64,000 nt of DNA from Mesorhizobium sp. (GCF_024509055.1 NZ_JANINM010000536.1:1-64000); one strand, 5' to 3'. Counted from the stretch's first letter, positions 1 through 9,907 are shown. Notes: a model not told the origin generated them from the letters alone. Numbers and translations: made by a program.

Positions 1-78
1 CGCTGGATCAATGGCGCCAACGTGCCTGTCGACGGCGGCCTCGAAGCATCTATAAACGCCGAAGTGCTCGGCTTCTGA
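1..78 (+). CDS. Short-chain dehydrogenase/reductase, C-terminal end only (partial)
   Basis: The window opens in frame inside a coding region; only the last 25 codons and the TGA are present. The visible residues end in VPVDGGLEASINAEVLGF. The 'INGANVPVDGG' pattern is the usual C-terminal strand of classical SDR enzymes, after the catalytic YxxxK, which lies outside the window. The aldehyde dehydrogenase starts 41 bp downstream on the same strand, so the two probably form an operon oxidising an alcohol and then the aldehyde. The substrate cannot be inferred from this fragment. Confidence 0.7.
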   Translation, partial: RWINGANVPVDGGLEASINAEVLGF

Positions 79-119
79 ACTCAATCTGCGACGCTCCATC
101 GGGAGCGAGGGAGAGACCA

Positions 120-1565
120 ATGGACATCGGACTTCTGATCGACGGCGACGAACGTGCTGCCACCGGTTCCGCGTCTTTTGACCGGATCGACCCGTTCACC
201 GGCAAACTGGCGACGCGCGCCGCGGCGGCCAGCATCGCCGATGCAAGCGCCGCCGCTGACGCCGCGGCTGCCGCTTTCCCCGCCTGGTCGAAGACCGGCC
301 CCGGCGAGCGCCGCGCGCTGCTGTCCAAGGCAGCCGACGTGATGGCCTCCAAGGCCGGCGACTTCACCAGGTTGATGATGGAAGAGACCGGCGCCACCGG
401 CCCCTGGGCCGGCTTCAACGTCATGCTGGCGGCCAACATGCTGCGTGAAGCGGCGGCGATGACCACCCACATCTCCGGCGAGGTCATCCCTTCCGACAAG
501 CCGGGCACACTCGCCATGGCGATCCGCCAGCCGGCCGGCGTCTGCCTCGGCATCGCGCCGTGGAATGCGCCGGTTATCCTCGGCACACGCGCGCTGGCCA
601 TGCCGCTCGCCTGCGGCAACACGGTGGTGCTCAAGGCCTCCGAAATGTGCCCCGGAACGCATCGCCTGATCGGCCAGGTTCTGGTCGAGGCGGGCCTGCC
701 CAAGGGCGTCGTCAATGTCGTCACCAACGATCCCAAGGACGCGGGGGCAATCGTCGAAGCGCTGATCGCGCATCCGGCGGTGAAGCGCGTCAATTTCACC
801 GGCTCGACCAAGGTGGGTCGCATCATCGCCGAGCTCTCTGGACGGCACCTCAAGCCGGCCCTGCTCGAGCTCGGCGGCAAGGCGCCGCTCGTCGTGCTTG
901 ACGATGCCGATATCGACGCCGCGGTGAATGCCGCCATCTTCGGCGCCTTCATGCATCAGGGCCAGATCTGCATGTCGACCGAGCGCCTGATCGTCGATGA
1001 AAAGATCGCCGACGAGTTCGTCGCGAAGCTCTCGGCGCGCGCTTCTCAACTTCCGGCCGGCGACCCGCGCGGCCATGTCGTGCTCGGCTCGCTGATCAGC
1101 AGCCAGGCCGCCGACAAGATGGAGGAGTTGATCTCCGATGCGACCGCGAAGGGCGCGAAGCTGGCGGCTGGCGGCAAGCGGACGGGCACTGTGGTGCAAG
1201 CAACATTGCTCGATCACGTCACGCCGGCAATGCGCGTCTATGCGGAAGAATCCTTCGGGCCGGTCAAACCGGTGATCCGCGTCAAGGGCGAGGACGAGGC
1301 GGTGCGCGTCGCCAACGACACCGAATACGGCCTGTCCTCCGCCGTGTTCAGCCGCGACATCCGGCGTGCAATGGCGGTCGCCGCGCGCATCCAGTCCGGC
1401 ATCTGCCACATCAACGGCCCGACCGTCGGCGACGAGGCGCAGATGCCGTTCGGCGGCGTCAAAGGCTCCGGCTATGGCCGCTTCGGCGGCAAGGCCGCGA
1501 TCGCCGAATTCACCGACCTGCGCTGGCTGACGATCGAGGATCCGGGCCAGCACTACCCGTTCTGA
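120..1565 (+). CDS. NAD(P)+-dependent aldehyde dehydrogenase (salicylaldehyde/vanillin dehydrogenase-like)
   Basis: 481 aa, full length for the ALDH superfamily. It oxidises an aldehyde to the carboxylic acid in the cytoplasm. The Rossmann/cofactor region has APWNAP (about residue 146), FTGSTKVG follows, the general-base Glu is in LELGGKAP at E250, and the nucleophile is C284 in GQICMS. The C-terminal NGPTVGDEAQMPFGGVKGSGYGRFGG block resembles aromatic-aldehyde members (vanillin and salicylaldehyde dehydrogenases); that subgroup call is by feel, not by alignment. A GAGGGAGAG-like ribosome site precedes the ATG. It follows an SDR end and converges on the marR gene with only 13 bp between them. 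Confidence 0.85.
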   Translation: MDIGLLIDGDERAATGSASFDRIDPFTGKLATRAAAASIADASAAADAAAAAFPAWSKTGPGERRALLSKAADVMASKAGDFTRLMMEETGATGPWAGFNVMLAANMLREAAAMTTHISGEVIPSDKPGTLAMAIRQPAGVCLGIAPWNAPVILGTRALAMPLACGNTVVLKASEMCPGTHRLIGQVLVEAGLPKGVVNVVTNDPKDAGAIVEALIAHPAVKRVNFTGSTKVGRIIAELSGRHLKPALLELGGKAPLVVLDDADIDAAVNAAIFGAFMHQGQICMSTERLIVDEKIADEFVAKLSARASQLPAGDPRGHVVLGSLISSQAADKMEELISDATAKGAKLAAGGKRTGTVVQATLLDHVTPAMRVYAEESFGPVKPVIRVKGEDEAVRVANDTEYGLSSAVFSRDIRRAMAVAARIQSGICHINGPTVGDEAQMPFGGVKGSGYGRFGGKAAIAEFTDLRWLTIEDPGQHYPF

Positions 1566-1578
1566 GCGGTCTGCCGCG

Positions 1579-2076
1579 CTAGGCGGTCGTCAGCGCGCGG
1601 AACAGCTTGTCGAGCAGCGTCACCAGCTGCTGCTGCTCGTCACGCGACAGGTCGACGAACATTTCCTTGTTGAGGTTCCAGGCGAACTCCATGACCTCGG
1701 CGTAGAGCCTGTCGCCTTCCACCGTCAGCGCCAGATCGTTCACGCGACGATCCTCGCTGCTCACCGACTTCTCCAGCAACCCTCGCTCGATCAACCCGCT
1801 GACATAGCGGCTGAGCTGCCCCTCGTCCTGCTGCGTGGCGCGGGCCACGGCGCGCACCGATGGCCGGCCGAGATATTTCACCACGGCCAGCGTCCGCCAC
1901 TCGCCGAGCGTGATCCCGTAGGTGCTTACCAGCACGTTCTGCGCCTGCCGGTCATTCACCCGCGTCAGCAGGGCCAGGCGGTAGGAGAACATGTCTCTGA
2001 TATCGTTCGGCCTCTCCCACGGCGGCGGGGTCGGATTGAGGTCGTCATTGTAGGGCGTAGGTTTATTGATTGACAT
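1579..2076 (-). CDS. MarR-family transcriptional regulator
   Basis: 165 aa from the chosen ATG (complement of 2074-2076); a longer reading frame runs upstream to 2145 but would cross the operator repeats. The winged helix covers about residues 45-110 (ITLGEWRTLAVVKYLG, then VRAVARATQQDEGQLSRYVSGLIERGLLEK, then the wing EDRRVNDLALTVEG). MarR proteins are usually repressors released by a small ligand, often a phenolic compound. It is transcribed divergently from the NitT/TauT-type importer at 2160, with two operator-like repeats starting at its own start codon, so it probably represses both itself and the importer-sulfatase operon. Confidence 0.88.
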   Translation of the reverse strand: MSINKPTPYNDDLNPTPPPWERPNDIRDMFSYRLALLTRVNDRQAQNVLVSTYGITLGEWRTLAVVKYLGRPSVRAVARATQQDEGQLSRYVSGLIERGLLEKSVSSEDRRVNDLALTVEGDRLYAEVMEFAWNLNKEMFVDLSRDEQQQLVTLLDKLFRALTTA

Positions 2077-2109
2077 TGTCAGGCAATTCCATGATAGTGT
2101 CAGACAATT
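2077..2109. promoter_or_regulatory. Paired MarR operator candidate in the divergent promoter
   Basis: TGTCAGGCAATT (2077-2088) and TGTCAGACAATT (2098-2109) are near-identical 12-mers, 21 bp apart, two helical turns. Each contains an inverted core (TTGTC-N-GRCAA). They sit between the marR start and the importer start at 2160, the first touching the marR start codon. That is where an autoregulatory MarR dimer pair would bind. Confidence 0.6.
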
Positions 2110-2159
2110 GGGTGCCACGAAACGAGCACCACGGCAAGCGCCCACATGGAGGAGAACAA

Positions 2160-3146
2160 ATGTCGAAAGCCTTGAAATATCGGTTCGGTCGCGGTCTCGC
2201 CGCGGCCTTGGTCACGGGATTGGCCGCGTTCGCCTGCGCCACCGGCGCGATGGCTGACAACGCGAAACTGCGCTTTGCCTATCTGCTCGCCGACTCCGAC
2301 CTGCCGATCTTCGTCGCCCAGAAGAAGGGCGCTTTCCAGGCCGCCGGCCTCGACGTCGAGCTCACCGAAGTGCAAGGCGGTCCGGCGGTCGTCGCCGCGA
2401 TCGCTTCGGGTTCGGCCGATGTCGGCTACGCAGCGCCCGTGCCGCCGATCAATGCCCGCCTCAACGGCGTGATGGTCAAGATGGTCATGGCGCTGGGCCA
2501 TGAGGTCGACCCCGACAAGAAGTTCCTCTGGCTGGTGGCCTCGAAGGCGTCGGGCGCCAAGGACCTTGCGGGTCTCAAAGGCAAGAAGATCGCCTTCAAC
2601 GCCAACGGCTCGCTGTGCGAGCTGGCGTGGCGCGACCATCTCGCCAAGGCCGGCATGAGCATGGACGATGTCCAGGTCGTCATCCTCCCCTTCCCGCAGC
2701 AGGAGGCCGCGCTTGAGCAAGGCGCCATCGACGCCACCTGCACCGTCAATCCTTTCTATGCCTCGATGTCGAAGAATGCGGCCGTCGGCGCTGTGGTCGT
2801 GGCGGCAGGTGTGCTCGCCGATGAGAGCAAGCCCATCTTGAACGACGTGATATTCGCCAGCGACGATTACGTCGCCGCCAACGCTCAGAACCTGCAGACC
2901 TTCGCCAAGGTCATCTTCGCTTCCCGCAAGGAACTGCTCGCCAACCGCGCGGAGCTCGAGGCCGCCGCCGTCGAGTTCCTCGGACTGACGCCGGAAGCCG
3001 CCAAGGAGTTCAACCTTCCGATCGTGAGGCCCGAGGTGAACATCGGCGAAGCGGACGTCCAGCCCCTGCTCGACGCCATGAAGCGCGCCGGCATGCTGAC
3101 GCAGGACATAACCGCCGCCGATATGGTCGCCAACATGGCGCCGTGA
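2160..3146 (+). CDS. NitT/TauT-type ABC transporter, periplasmic substrate-binding protein
   Basis: 328 aa. The start was set at ATG 2160, 4 bp after GGAGGAGA, rather than an in-frame ATG further upstream that overlaps the operator. A signal peptide is plain: basic start MSKALKYRFGRG, hydrophobic AALVTGLAAFACATGAM, cleavage near AMA-DN. The mature protein is of the SsuA/TauA/ThiY (NMT1) type: KLRFAYLLADSDLPIFVAQKKGAFQAAGLDVEL, then the GSADVGYAAP strand. This family carries sulfonates, taurine, nitrate, sulfate esters or pyrimidine precursors. ATPase, two permeases and a sulfatase-type hydrolase follow, so a sulfate or phosphonate ester ligand is the best inference. Confidence 0.85.
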   Translation: MSKALKYRFGRGLAAALVTGLAAFACATGAMADNAKLRFAYLLADSDLPIFVAQKKGAFQAAGLDVELTEVQGGPAVVAAIASGSADVGYAAPVPPINARLNGVMVKMVMALGHEVDPDKKFLWLVASKASGAKDLAGLKGKKIAFNANGSLCELAWRDHLAKAGMSMDDVQVVILPFPQQEAALEQGAIDATCTVNPFYASMSKNAAVGAVVVAAGVLADESKPILNDVIFASDDYVAANAQNLQTFAKVIFASRKELLANRAELEAAAVEFLGLTPEAAKEFNLPIVRPEVNIGEADVQPLLDAMKRAGMLTQDITAADMVANMAP

Positions 3147-3186
3147 CATCATCGGCGGGGCTTCATCAGCCTGTCGGGAGGAAGCG

Positions 3187-3987
3187 ATGGACATCGTGTT
3201 GAGGGTCGACGGGCTGACCAAGTCCTACGGTCGCGGCGCCGACGCCGTGAAGGTCCTGGGTGGCATCTCCTTCGAGGTCGGCCAAGGCGAGTTCGTCTCG
3301 GTGGTCGGCCCGTCAGGCTGCGGCAAGACCACGCTTCTGTTTGCCATCGCCGGCCTGCATTCACTGACCTCCGGATCGGTGCGCCTGAAGGGACAACTCG
3401 TTACCGCTCCGCCGAAGGGCGTGGCGGTCGTCTTCCAGGATTATTCGCGCTCGCTGTTTCCCTGGAAGAACAACCGCGACAACGTCGCTTTCGGCATGGC
3501 CCGTATCGGCGGCCGCTCGACGAGCGAGAAGCGCGCCAGAGCCGAGGCGATGCTCGAGGCCGTTGGCCTCGGCGGCTTCGGCGACAAATATCCCTGGCAG
3601 CTCTCGGGCGGCATGCAGCAGCGCGTCGCCATTGCGCGGGCTCTCGCGTCGGAAAGCGAGTTGCTGCTGCTCGACGAGCCTCTGGCCGCGGTCGATGCGC
3701 AGACACGCTCCGACATGCAGGACCTCCTGCTCGACATCGCGATCCGCTTCCGCCAGACCTGCCTGCTCGTCACCCACGATGTCGACGAGGCCGTCTACAT
3801 GGCCGACCGCGTCGTCGTGCTGACGAGGCGGCCGACGACGGTCGACCATGAGATCAAGATCGGCCTCGGCAAGAAGCGCGACCAGATCGCGACGCGTGAG
3901 AACCCTGTCTTCCTCAAGGCCCGCCACGACGTGATGACCAGCATCCGCAATTTCCGCGCGGCCGCGCCGGTGGACGCCCTGGCATGA
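3187..3987 (+). CDS. NitT/TauT-type ABC transporter, ATP-binding protein (SsuB/TauB-like)
   Basis: 266 aa, the energising subunit of the importer. Walker A is GPSGCGKTT (residues 41-49), the Q loop VVFQDYSRSLFPWKNNRDNV, the signature LSGGMQQR, and Walker B LLLLDEPLAAVD followed by the H-loop VTHDVDEAVYMADRVVVL. SLFPWKN after the Q loop is typical of the nitrate/sulfonate/taurine branch. It follows the binding protein by 40 bp and overlaps the first permease by 4 bp, so translation is coupled. Confidence 0.92.
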   Translation: MDIVLRVDGLTKSYGRGADAVKVLGGISFEVGQGEFVSVVGPSGCGKTTLLFAIAGLHSLTSGSVRLKGQLVTAPPKGVAVVFQDYSRSLFPWKNNRDNVAFGMARIGGRSTSEKRARAEAMLEAVGLGGFGDKYPWQLSGGMQQRVAIARALASESELLLLDEPLAAVDAQTRSDMQDLLLDIAIRFRQTCLLVTHDVDEAVYMADRVVVLTRRPTTVDHEIKIGLGKKRDQIATRENPVFLKARHDVMTSIRNFRAAAPVDALA

Positions 3988-4778
3988 GCGCTGGGTCGTT
4001 GACCTCTTTCTCGGCGTTGCATCGGCTGAACGCGGTCGTGTCCTTTCTGGTGATCGCAGCCGTCTGGCAACTCGTAGCGATCACGGGCTTGGTTCCCGCC
4101 AAGTACTTCCCGGACATTCCCGCGATCGCTTCCGCCTTCTGGTCGATGCTTGCCTCGGGCGAATTGCCTGGCGCGGAGTTGCGGACGCTGACACGTGCGC
4201 TGACTGGGTTGGCCGGTGCCTCGATCCTCGGAATCGGACTTGCAGTCCTGAGCGACCTGTCGCCGGTCTTCCGCCGCGGCTTCGCGCCCGTCGCCACGCT
4301 TGTCCAGCCGATCCCGCCGGCCGCCCTGGTGCCGATGGCCGTATTCATGCTCGGCCTCGGCCCCCGCCTCTATGCCTTCATCATCATCCTGGTCACGGTC
4401 TGGCCGCCCTATATCAACGGCGTCGCCGCGCTTGCCGGCGTGCCGGGCGAACAGATCCGCAGCGGCCAGATGATGGCGCTTGGACGATGGCAGATGCTTT
4501 GGCAGATCAAGCTGCCCGCGGCCTTGCCGGAGATCTTTGCCGGCATTCGCTACGCCTCGACCATCAGCCTGATTGCCGTCGTCGTCGCTGAAATGCTCGC
4601 CGGCCATGACGGACTCGGCTTCCTCCTGATCCGCAAGGCTTTCGCCATCCGCATTCCCGAAGTCTACGCGTTGATGTTCGTCTGCGCGCTGAACGGCATC
4701 CTGATGAACGGGATTATCGGCCTATTGCGCTGGCAGCTTACCGGCTGGCACATGCGCATGACGGAGCAGCCCGCATGA
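3984..4778 (+). CDS. NitT/TauT-type ABC transporter permease
   Basis: 264 aa with about six membrane helices, beginning with LNAVVSFLVIAAVWQLVAITGL. The coupling loop has the family's EQIRSGQMMALGRWQMLWQIKLPAALPEIFAGIR pattern, matching the SsuC/TauC EAA loop. It overlaps the ATPase (ATGA at 3984) and the second permease (ATGA at 4775) by 4 bp each. Having two different permeases rather than one homodimeric permease is less common in this family and would give a heterodimeric channel. Confidence 0.9.
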   Translation: MSAGSLTSFSALHRLNAVVSFLVIAAVWQLVAITGLVPAKYFPDIPAIASAFWSMLASGELPGAELRTLTRALTGLAGASILGIGLAVLSDLSPVFRRGFAPVATLVQPIPPAALVPMAVFMLGLGPRLYAFIIILVTVWPPYINGVAALAGVPGEQIRSGQMMALGRWQMLWQIKLPAALPEIFAGIRYASTISLIAVVVAEMLAGHDGLGFLLIRKAFAIRIPEVYALMFVCALNGILMNGIIGLLRWQLTGWHMRMTEQPA

Positions 4779-5548
4779 GGGCCGTGCTCGGCAAGGACCT
4801 GGCTTCAGGGCTGATCGTCCCGGTTGCGATCCTTCTCGCCTGGCAGGCGCTTGCCTGGCGCGCCGGAACGCCGCTCTTTCCAGGCCCGTGGCAGGTGTCG
4901 CTTTCCATCTGGAAGCTCTGGCCGGCGATCACCGGCCAGATCGGCTACACGTTGATGCGGGCATTCGCGGGCTTCGTGGTGGCGGCCGTTTTGATGATCC
5001 CGCTCGGCATCCTGCTCGGTCGGCTGAAGACCGTGGGCCGGATCGTCGAGCCGATGATGGACATGCTCGCCACCTTGCCGCCGCCCGCGGTGGTGCCGAT
5101 CGTCATGCTCTTTGCCGGCACCGGCGACATCGCCAAGATCGTCATCATCGCTTACGCCGCGGCCGTACCGCTGATCATGAACACCTACGAGGCCTCGAAG
5201 AGCCTGCATCTGATGGCGAACCAGGTGGCGCGGTCGCTGCGCCTCACTCGCCTCGAAACCATGCTGCACATCGACCTGCCGGCCTCGCTGCCGATGATCG
5301 CCACCGGGCTGAGGCTGGCGATAGCCTCGGCGCTGCTGGTCAGCGTCACCTCCGAAATGCTGCTCGCCACCAACGGCATCGGCGTCTTCATCCAGCGCCA
5401 GCAGGAAAACTTCCAGATCGCCGGCGGCCTCGCCGCCATCGCCTTCATCTCGGTCATCGGGCTGATCATCAACAACCTCGTCTTCCAGTTGGAAAGGCGC
5501 TGGTTGTTCTGGCATTACCGCTCCTCCGAAAGCCACTCCGACGGATAG
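4775..5548 (+). CDS. NitT/TauT-type ABC transporter permease (second)
   Basis: 257 aa, with about six membrane helices (for example LIVPVAILLAWQALAW and AGFVVAAVLMIPLGILLG) and an EAA-type loop MANQVARSLRLTRLETMLHIDLPASLPMIATGLRLAI. It is a paralogue of the preceding permease and should pair with it. Its start overlaps the upstream stop by 4 bp, and its stop is followed after 2 bp by the hydrolase start. This indicates one transcript from the binding protein to the hydrolase. Confidence 0.9.
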   Translation: MRAVLGKDLASGLIVPVAILLAWQALAWRAGTPLFPGPWQVSLSIWKLWPAITGQIGYTLMRAFAGFVVAAVLMIPLGILLGRLKTVGRIVEPMMDMLATLPPPAVVPIVMLFAGTGDIAKIVIIAYAAAVPLIMNTYEASKSLHLMANQVARSLRLTRLETMLHIDLPASLPMIATGLRLAIASALLVSVTSEMLLATNGIGVFIQRQQENFQIAGGLAAIAFISVIGLIINNLVFQLERRWLFWHYRSSESHSDG

Positions 5549-5550
5549 CA

Positions 5551-7212
5551 ATGACTTCAAAGCGCAACGTCCTTTTCATCATGTGCGACCAGCTGCGGTT
5601 CGACTATCTGAGCTGCGCCGGCCACAAGAGCCTTGAGACGCCGAACATCGACCGGCTCGCCAGCCGCGGCGTGCGCTTCACCAACGCCTACGTGCAGTCG
5701 ACGGTGTGCGGCCCCTCGCGCATGAGCGCCTATACCGGCCGCTACGTCCGCTCGCATGGATCGACGCATAACGGCGTGCCGCTGAGGGTCGGCGAGCCCA
5801 CGCTGGGCGACCATTTGCGCGAAGTCGGCGTGCGCTCGGCGCTGATCGGCAAGACGCACATGACCGCCGATGAGGAAGGCTTGGAGCGTCTCGGCATCGC
5901 CAGGGATTCGATCATCGGCGTGCGCGTTGCCGAATGCGGTTTCGAGCCCTTCGAGCGCGACGACGGCCTGCACCCCTCGACCAGCTACGATCCGGACCCT
6001 GCCTATGACAGCTACCTGCGCGAGCAGGGTTTCGACGCCGAGAACCCATGGGAGCATTGGGCGAATTCCGGCGAAGGCGAGAATGGCGAGAACTTCAACG
6101 GCTGGCTGCTCGTCCACGCAGACAAGGCGGCACGCATTCCGGAGGAGCATTCCGAGACGCCCTATATGACACGCCGCGCCATGCGCTTCATCGAGGAGGC
6201 CGAAGCCAAGGGCGAGGCCTGGTGCGCGCATCTTTCCTACATCAAGCCGCACTGGCCCTACATCGTGCCGGCCCCTTACCACGACATGTATGGCAACGCG
6301 GATATCCAGCCGCCGGTCCGCAGCGAGGCCGAGCGCGTCTCTCCCAACCCGATTTTCGAGGCCTTCCAGCAGGAGCGCTATTCGAGGAACTTCTCGCGCG
6401 ACGATGTCCGCGAGACGGTCATCCCCTGCTATATGGGCCTGATCAGGCAGATCGACGACCAGCTCGGCCATCTGTTCGACTTCATGGAAAAGCGTGGCCT
6501 GTTCGAGAACACGTTGATCGTATTCACCTCAGATCACGGCGACTATCTCGGCGACCATTGGCTGGGCGAAAAATACCTGTTCCACGATGTCGCAGTGAAG
6601 GTGCCGATGATCGTCTACGATCCACGTCCGGACGCGGATGGCACGCGCGGGACGACTTCGGACGCGCTGGTCGAGATAATCGATCTTGCGCCGACATTCC
6701 TCGACTATCTCGGCGGCAAGGCCAAGCCGCACATCCTCGAAGGCCGCTCGCTGCTGCCGCTCACTTCTGGACAACGGCAAAGCCTGCGCAATTATGCGAT
6801 CAGCGAATACGACTATAGCGGCGACGCCGCGCGGCTGAAGCTCGCCATGCCGGTGTCGGACTGCAAGCTTTACATGATCACCGATGGACGCTTCAAACTC
6901 ATCCATGGCGAGGGCGTGCCGCCGATGTTTTTCGATCTGGAGAACGATCCCGATGAATTGCGCGATCTCGGCCGCGAACCGTCAGCATCGGCCGACATCG
7001 AGCGCATGCGCAAAGTCCTGATGCATTGGATGGCGCTGCCCAACAACCGCATCACCGTGCCCGACGAATGGCTGACCGAGATCGACGACAAGGTCGACCA
7101 TTTCGATCCGATCGTCGGCTCTGGCGTCTTGATCGGTTACTGGGACGAGGCCGAGCTTGCCGAACAGCAGGAAGCACGCCGCCATTGGCTGGCGCGCCAG
7201 GGTGGCAAGTAG
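5551..7212 (+). CDS. Sulfatase / alkaline-phosphatase-superfamily hydrolase
   Basis: 553 aa from ATG 5551; an open frame runs further upstream but lies inside the permease. The N-terminus NVLFIMCDQLRFDYL supplies the metal-binding Asp13. C53-G-P-S-R57 is the formylglycine sulfatase motif (CxPSR), so maturation by a sulfatase-modifying enzyme is expected; that enzyme is not in the window. FTSDHGDYLGDH (about residues 325-336) gives the second metal cluster. There is no signal peptide, so it acts in the cytoplasm on an imported ester. It could be an aryl or alkyl sulfatase or a phosphonate monoester hydrolase; the sequence does not decide. Confidence 0.85.
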   Translation: MTSKRNVLFIMCDQLRFDYLSCAGHKSLETPNIDRLASRGVRFTNAYVQSTVCGPSRMSAYTGRYVRSHGSTHNGVPLRVGEPTLGDHLREVGVRSALIGKTHMTADEEGLERLGIARDSIIGVRVAECGFEPFERDDGLHPSTSYDPDPAYDSYLREQGFDAENPWEHWANSGEGENGENFNGWLLVHADKAARIPEEHSETPYMTRRAMRFIEEAEAKGEAWCAHLSYIKPHWPYIVPAPYHDMYGNADIQPPVRSEAERVSPNPIFEAFQQERYSRNFSRDDVRETVIPCYMGLIRQIDDQLGHLFDFMEKRGLFENTLIVFTSDHGDYLGDHWLGEKYLFHDVAVKVPMIVYDPRPDADGTRGTTSDALVEIIDLAPTFLDYLGGKAKPHILEGRSLLPLTSGQRQSLRNYAISEYDYSGDAARLKLAMPVSDCKLYMITDGRFKLIHGEGVPPMFFDLENDPDELRDLGREPSASADIERMRKVLMHWMALPNNRITVPDEWLTEIDDKVDHFDPIVGSGVLIGYWDEAELAEQQEARRHWLARQGGK

Positions 7213-7220
7213 GTCCTTCG

Positions 7221-8075
7221 CTATCCCAAAGTGATCCCCGCCTTCTTCGCTTCCTCGCGCAGGAACGGCAGGCCGACCTCGATGACGTCACGCGGGTCTT
7301 GCGCCACCGGGCGCCAGACCGCGAGCCCGCCCGCGATGTCGACGTCGACATGGTTCATGCTTTCGAGCGTGATTGGGCCCTGATAGCCGATGTCGGCGAT
7401 CGCTTTCATGCAGGCCGCCCAGTTGAGCATGCCACGCCCCGGGACGCCGCGATTGGCCTCCGACACATGCACATAGCCGAGGAAAGGCGCCGCCGCCTCG
7501 AAGCCCGAGGCAAAGCTCTCTTCCTCGATATGCATATGATAGGTATCGAGATGGATGAAGATGTTGTCGGCGCCGATGCGCTCGATGATCCGCGCTGCGT
7601 CGATGCCGCGGTTGATGAGATGCGTCTCGTAGCGATTGCAGGGCTCGATGCCGAGTTTTAACCCGCGCGACTTCGCCGACTTCGCGGCACGTTCGAGGAA
7701 GCGGCACATGCCGTCGATCTCCTTGCGTGTGGGCGCGCGCCCAGTGGTCTTGCCGATCGTGCCATAGGTGACGCCGCCGAGCGCCTCGGCGCCCACCTCG
7801 TTGCAGACCTTGAAGGCCGGCTGCAGGAAGTCGAGCGCCTCTTCCGGCCGCTCGACCACGTCGAGCGCGCGCGGCAGGCCGAGCGACGGGATGAGCTCAA
7901 CGCCATAGTGGCTGGCGAAGCCGCGCGTGCGCTTGGTGTCGATCTCCTCAGGCCTGAGCAGCGGGATTTCCATCAGGCCGATTCCGAGTTCCTTCAGCCG
8001 ATCCATCTGCGGCTCGATGCGGGCGATATCCCAGACCGGGGCGATGGCGAAAGTGTGCAGTCCGAAGGTATTCAT
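7221..8075 (-). CDS. D-tagatose/D-psicose 3-epimerase-like sugar isomerase (AP-endonuclease-2 fold)
   Basis: 284 aa from the ATG at 8075, one base after the stop of the ATPase gene. Four metal ligands can be placed: E144 (GIEPCNRYE), D177 (HLDTYHM), H203 (YVHVSE) and E238 (TLESMN). Their spacings of 33, 26 and 35 residues match those I recall for Pseudomonas cichorii D-tagatose 3-epimerase. It would epimerise a ketose at C3, in the cytoplasm, after uptake by the importer encoded upstream. The precise sugar is unknown. It converges on the sulfatase gene with 8 bp between. Confidence 0.85.
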   Translation of the reverse strand: MNTFGLHTFAIAPVWDIARIEPQMDRLKELGIGLMEIPLLRPEEIDTKRTRGFASHYGVELIPSLGLPRALDVVERPEEALDFLQPAFKVCNEVGAEALGGVTYGTIGKTTGRAPTRKEIDGMCRFLERAAKSAKSRGLKLGIEPCNRYETHLINRGIDAARIIERIGADNIFIHLDTYHMHIEEESFASGFEAAAPFLGYVHVSEANRGVPGRGMLNWAACMKAIADIGYQGPITLESMNHVDVDIAGGLAVWRPVAQDPRDVIEVGLPFLREEAKKAGITLG

Positions 8076-8076
8076 G

Positions 8077-8849
<773 letters not shown>

Positions 8850-8853
<4 letters not shown>

Positions 8854-9842
8854 ACGCGCGACTCCTTTCGCACCTGGTACTGGTCGATGAAGACGGCGAG
8901 GATCAGCACCGCCCCGATTGCCATCTGCTGGTAATAGGACTGCACCGCAAGCAGCGTCAGGCCGTTCTGCAGCACGCCCATGATCAGCGCGCCGATCATC
9001 GTGCCGAGGATCGAGGCGCGGCCGCCGAAGAGGTTGGTGCCGCCGATGATTGCGGCGGTGATCGCGGTAAGCTCGTAATTGATGCCGGCGGTCGGATCGC
9101 CGGCATTGACGCGGGCGGTGAAGAGCAGGCCCGCGAGCCCGGCCAGCGCGCCGGAGAGCGTGTAGATGATACGGCGGTGATGCTCTACGCGGATGCCGGC
9201 GGCGCGCGCAGCACCCTCGCTGTCGCCCAGCGCCAGCGTGTGGCGGCCGAAGCGCGTGTAGGCGAGCACCGCATGCGCGACGATCGCGGTCAGCACGAGG
9301 ATGATCACCGGCATCGGGATGCCGAGCGGCCTCCCCTGCCCGATATAGACGATCTCGGGCGACAGCCCGTAGATCGCCCTGCCCTGCGAGATGACGAGCG
9401 CCAGCCCGCGCGCCAGGCCCAGCATGCCAAGCGTGACGATGAACGCCGGCACAAAGGCCCGGGTGACCAGTTGCCCATTGATGTAGCCTGCAATCGCGCC
9501 CGCAAGAATGCAGGCGATCACCGCGAGCACCGACGGCCAGCCGAGATTGACGGCCACGAAGGCGCCGGCCACGCCGGCCAGGCCCATGACCGAACCGAGC
9601 GACAGATCGAGCCCGCCCGAGCCGATCACGAAAGTCGCGGCGATCGCCAGCACGCCGATCGTCGAGGTCGCGAGCAGGATGTTGAGGAAATTGCTGAGCG
9701 ACAGGAAGTAAGGCGACAGCAGCGCCATCGCCGCGCTCAACGCCAGAAGCACCACCAGCGACTCCAGCCTGATGTGGAGCCTTTCAACGGATGCGCGCTG
9801 CACCCGAGCCCAGAAGCCGGGCTGCGTCGTTTGGGAAGCCAT
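8850..9842 (-). CDS. Ribose-type (CUT2) sugar ABC transporter permease
   Basis: 330 aa from ATG 9842, with GAGGCAAG just upstream; an in-frame codon at 9860 is less well placed. It is of the RbsC family, with about 8-10 membrane helices and the signatures GSGGLDLSLGSVMGLAG and AIIGGTNLFGGRASILGTMIGALIMGVLQNGL. It lies in the inner membrane and takes sugar from the binding protein encoded 65 bp upstream. Confidence 0.92.
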
Positions 9843-9907
9843 CTTGCCTCGCTGTTGCAAAAAGTCGGCTGGCGCAGGCTAGACCCGCGCCAGCCAGTCC
9901 GGGAGGA

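Noticed and set aside
81-1553. Long open frame on the minus strand opposite the aldehyde dehydrogenase
   Set aside because: It mirrors a strong plus-strand gene in GC-rich DNA, has a low-complexity His/Arg/Asp-rich product and no family motif.
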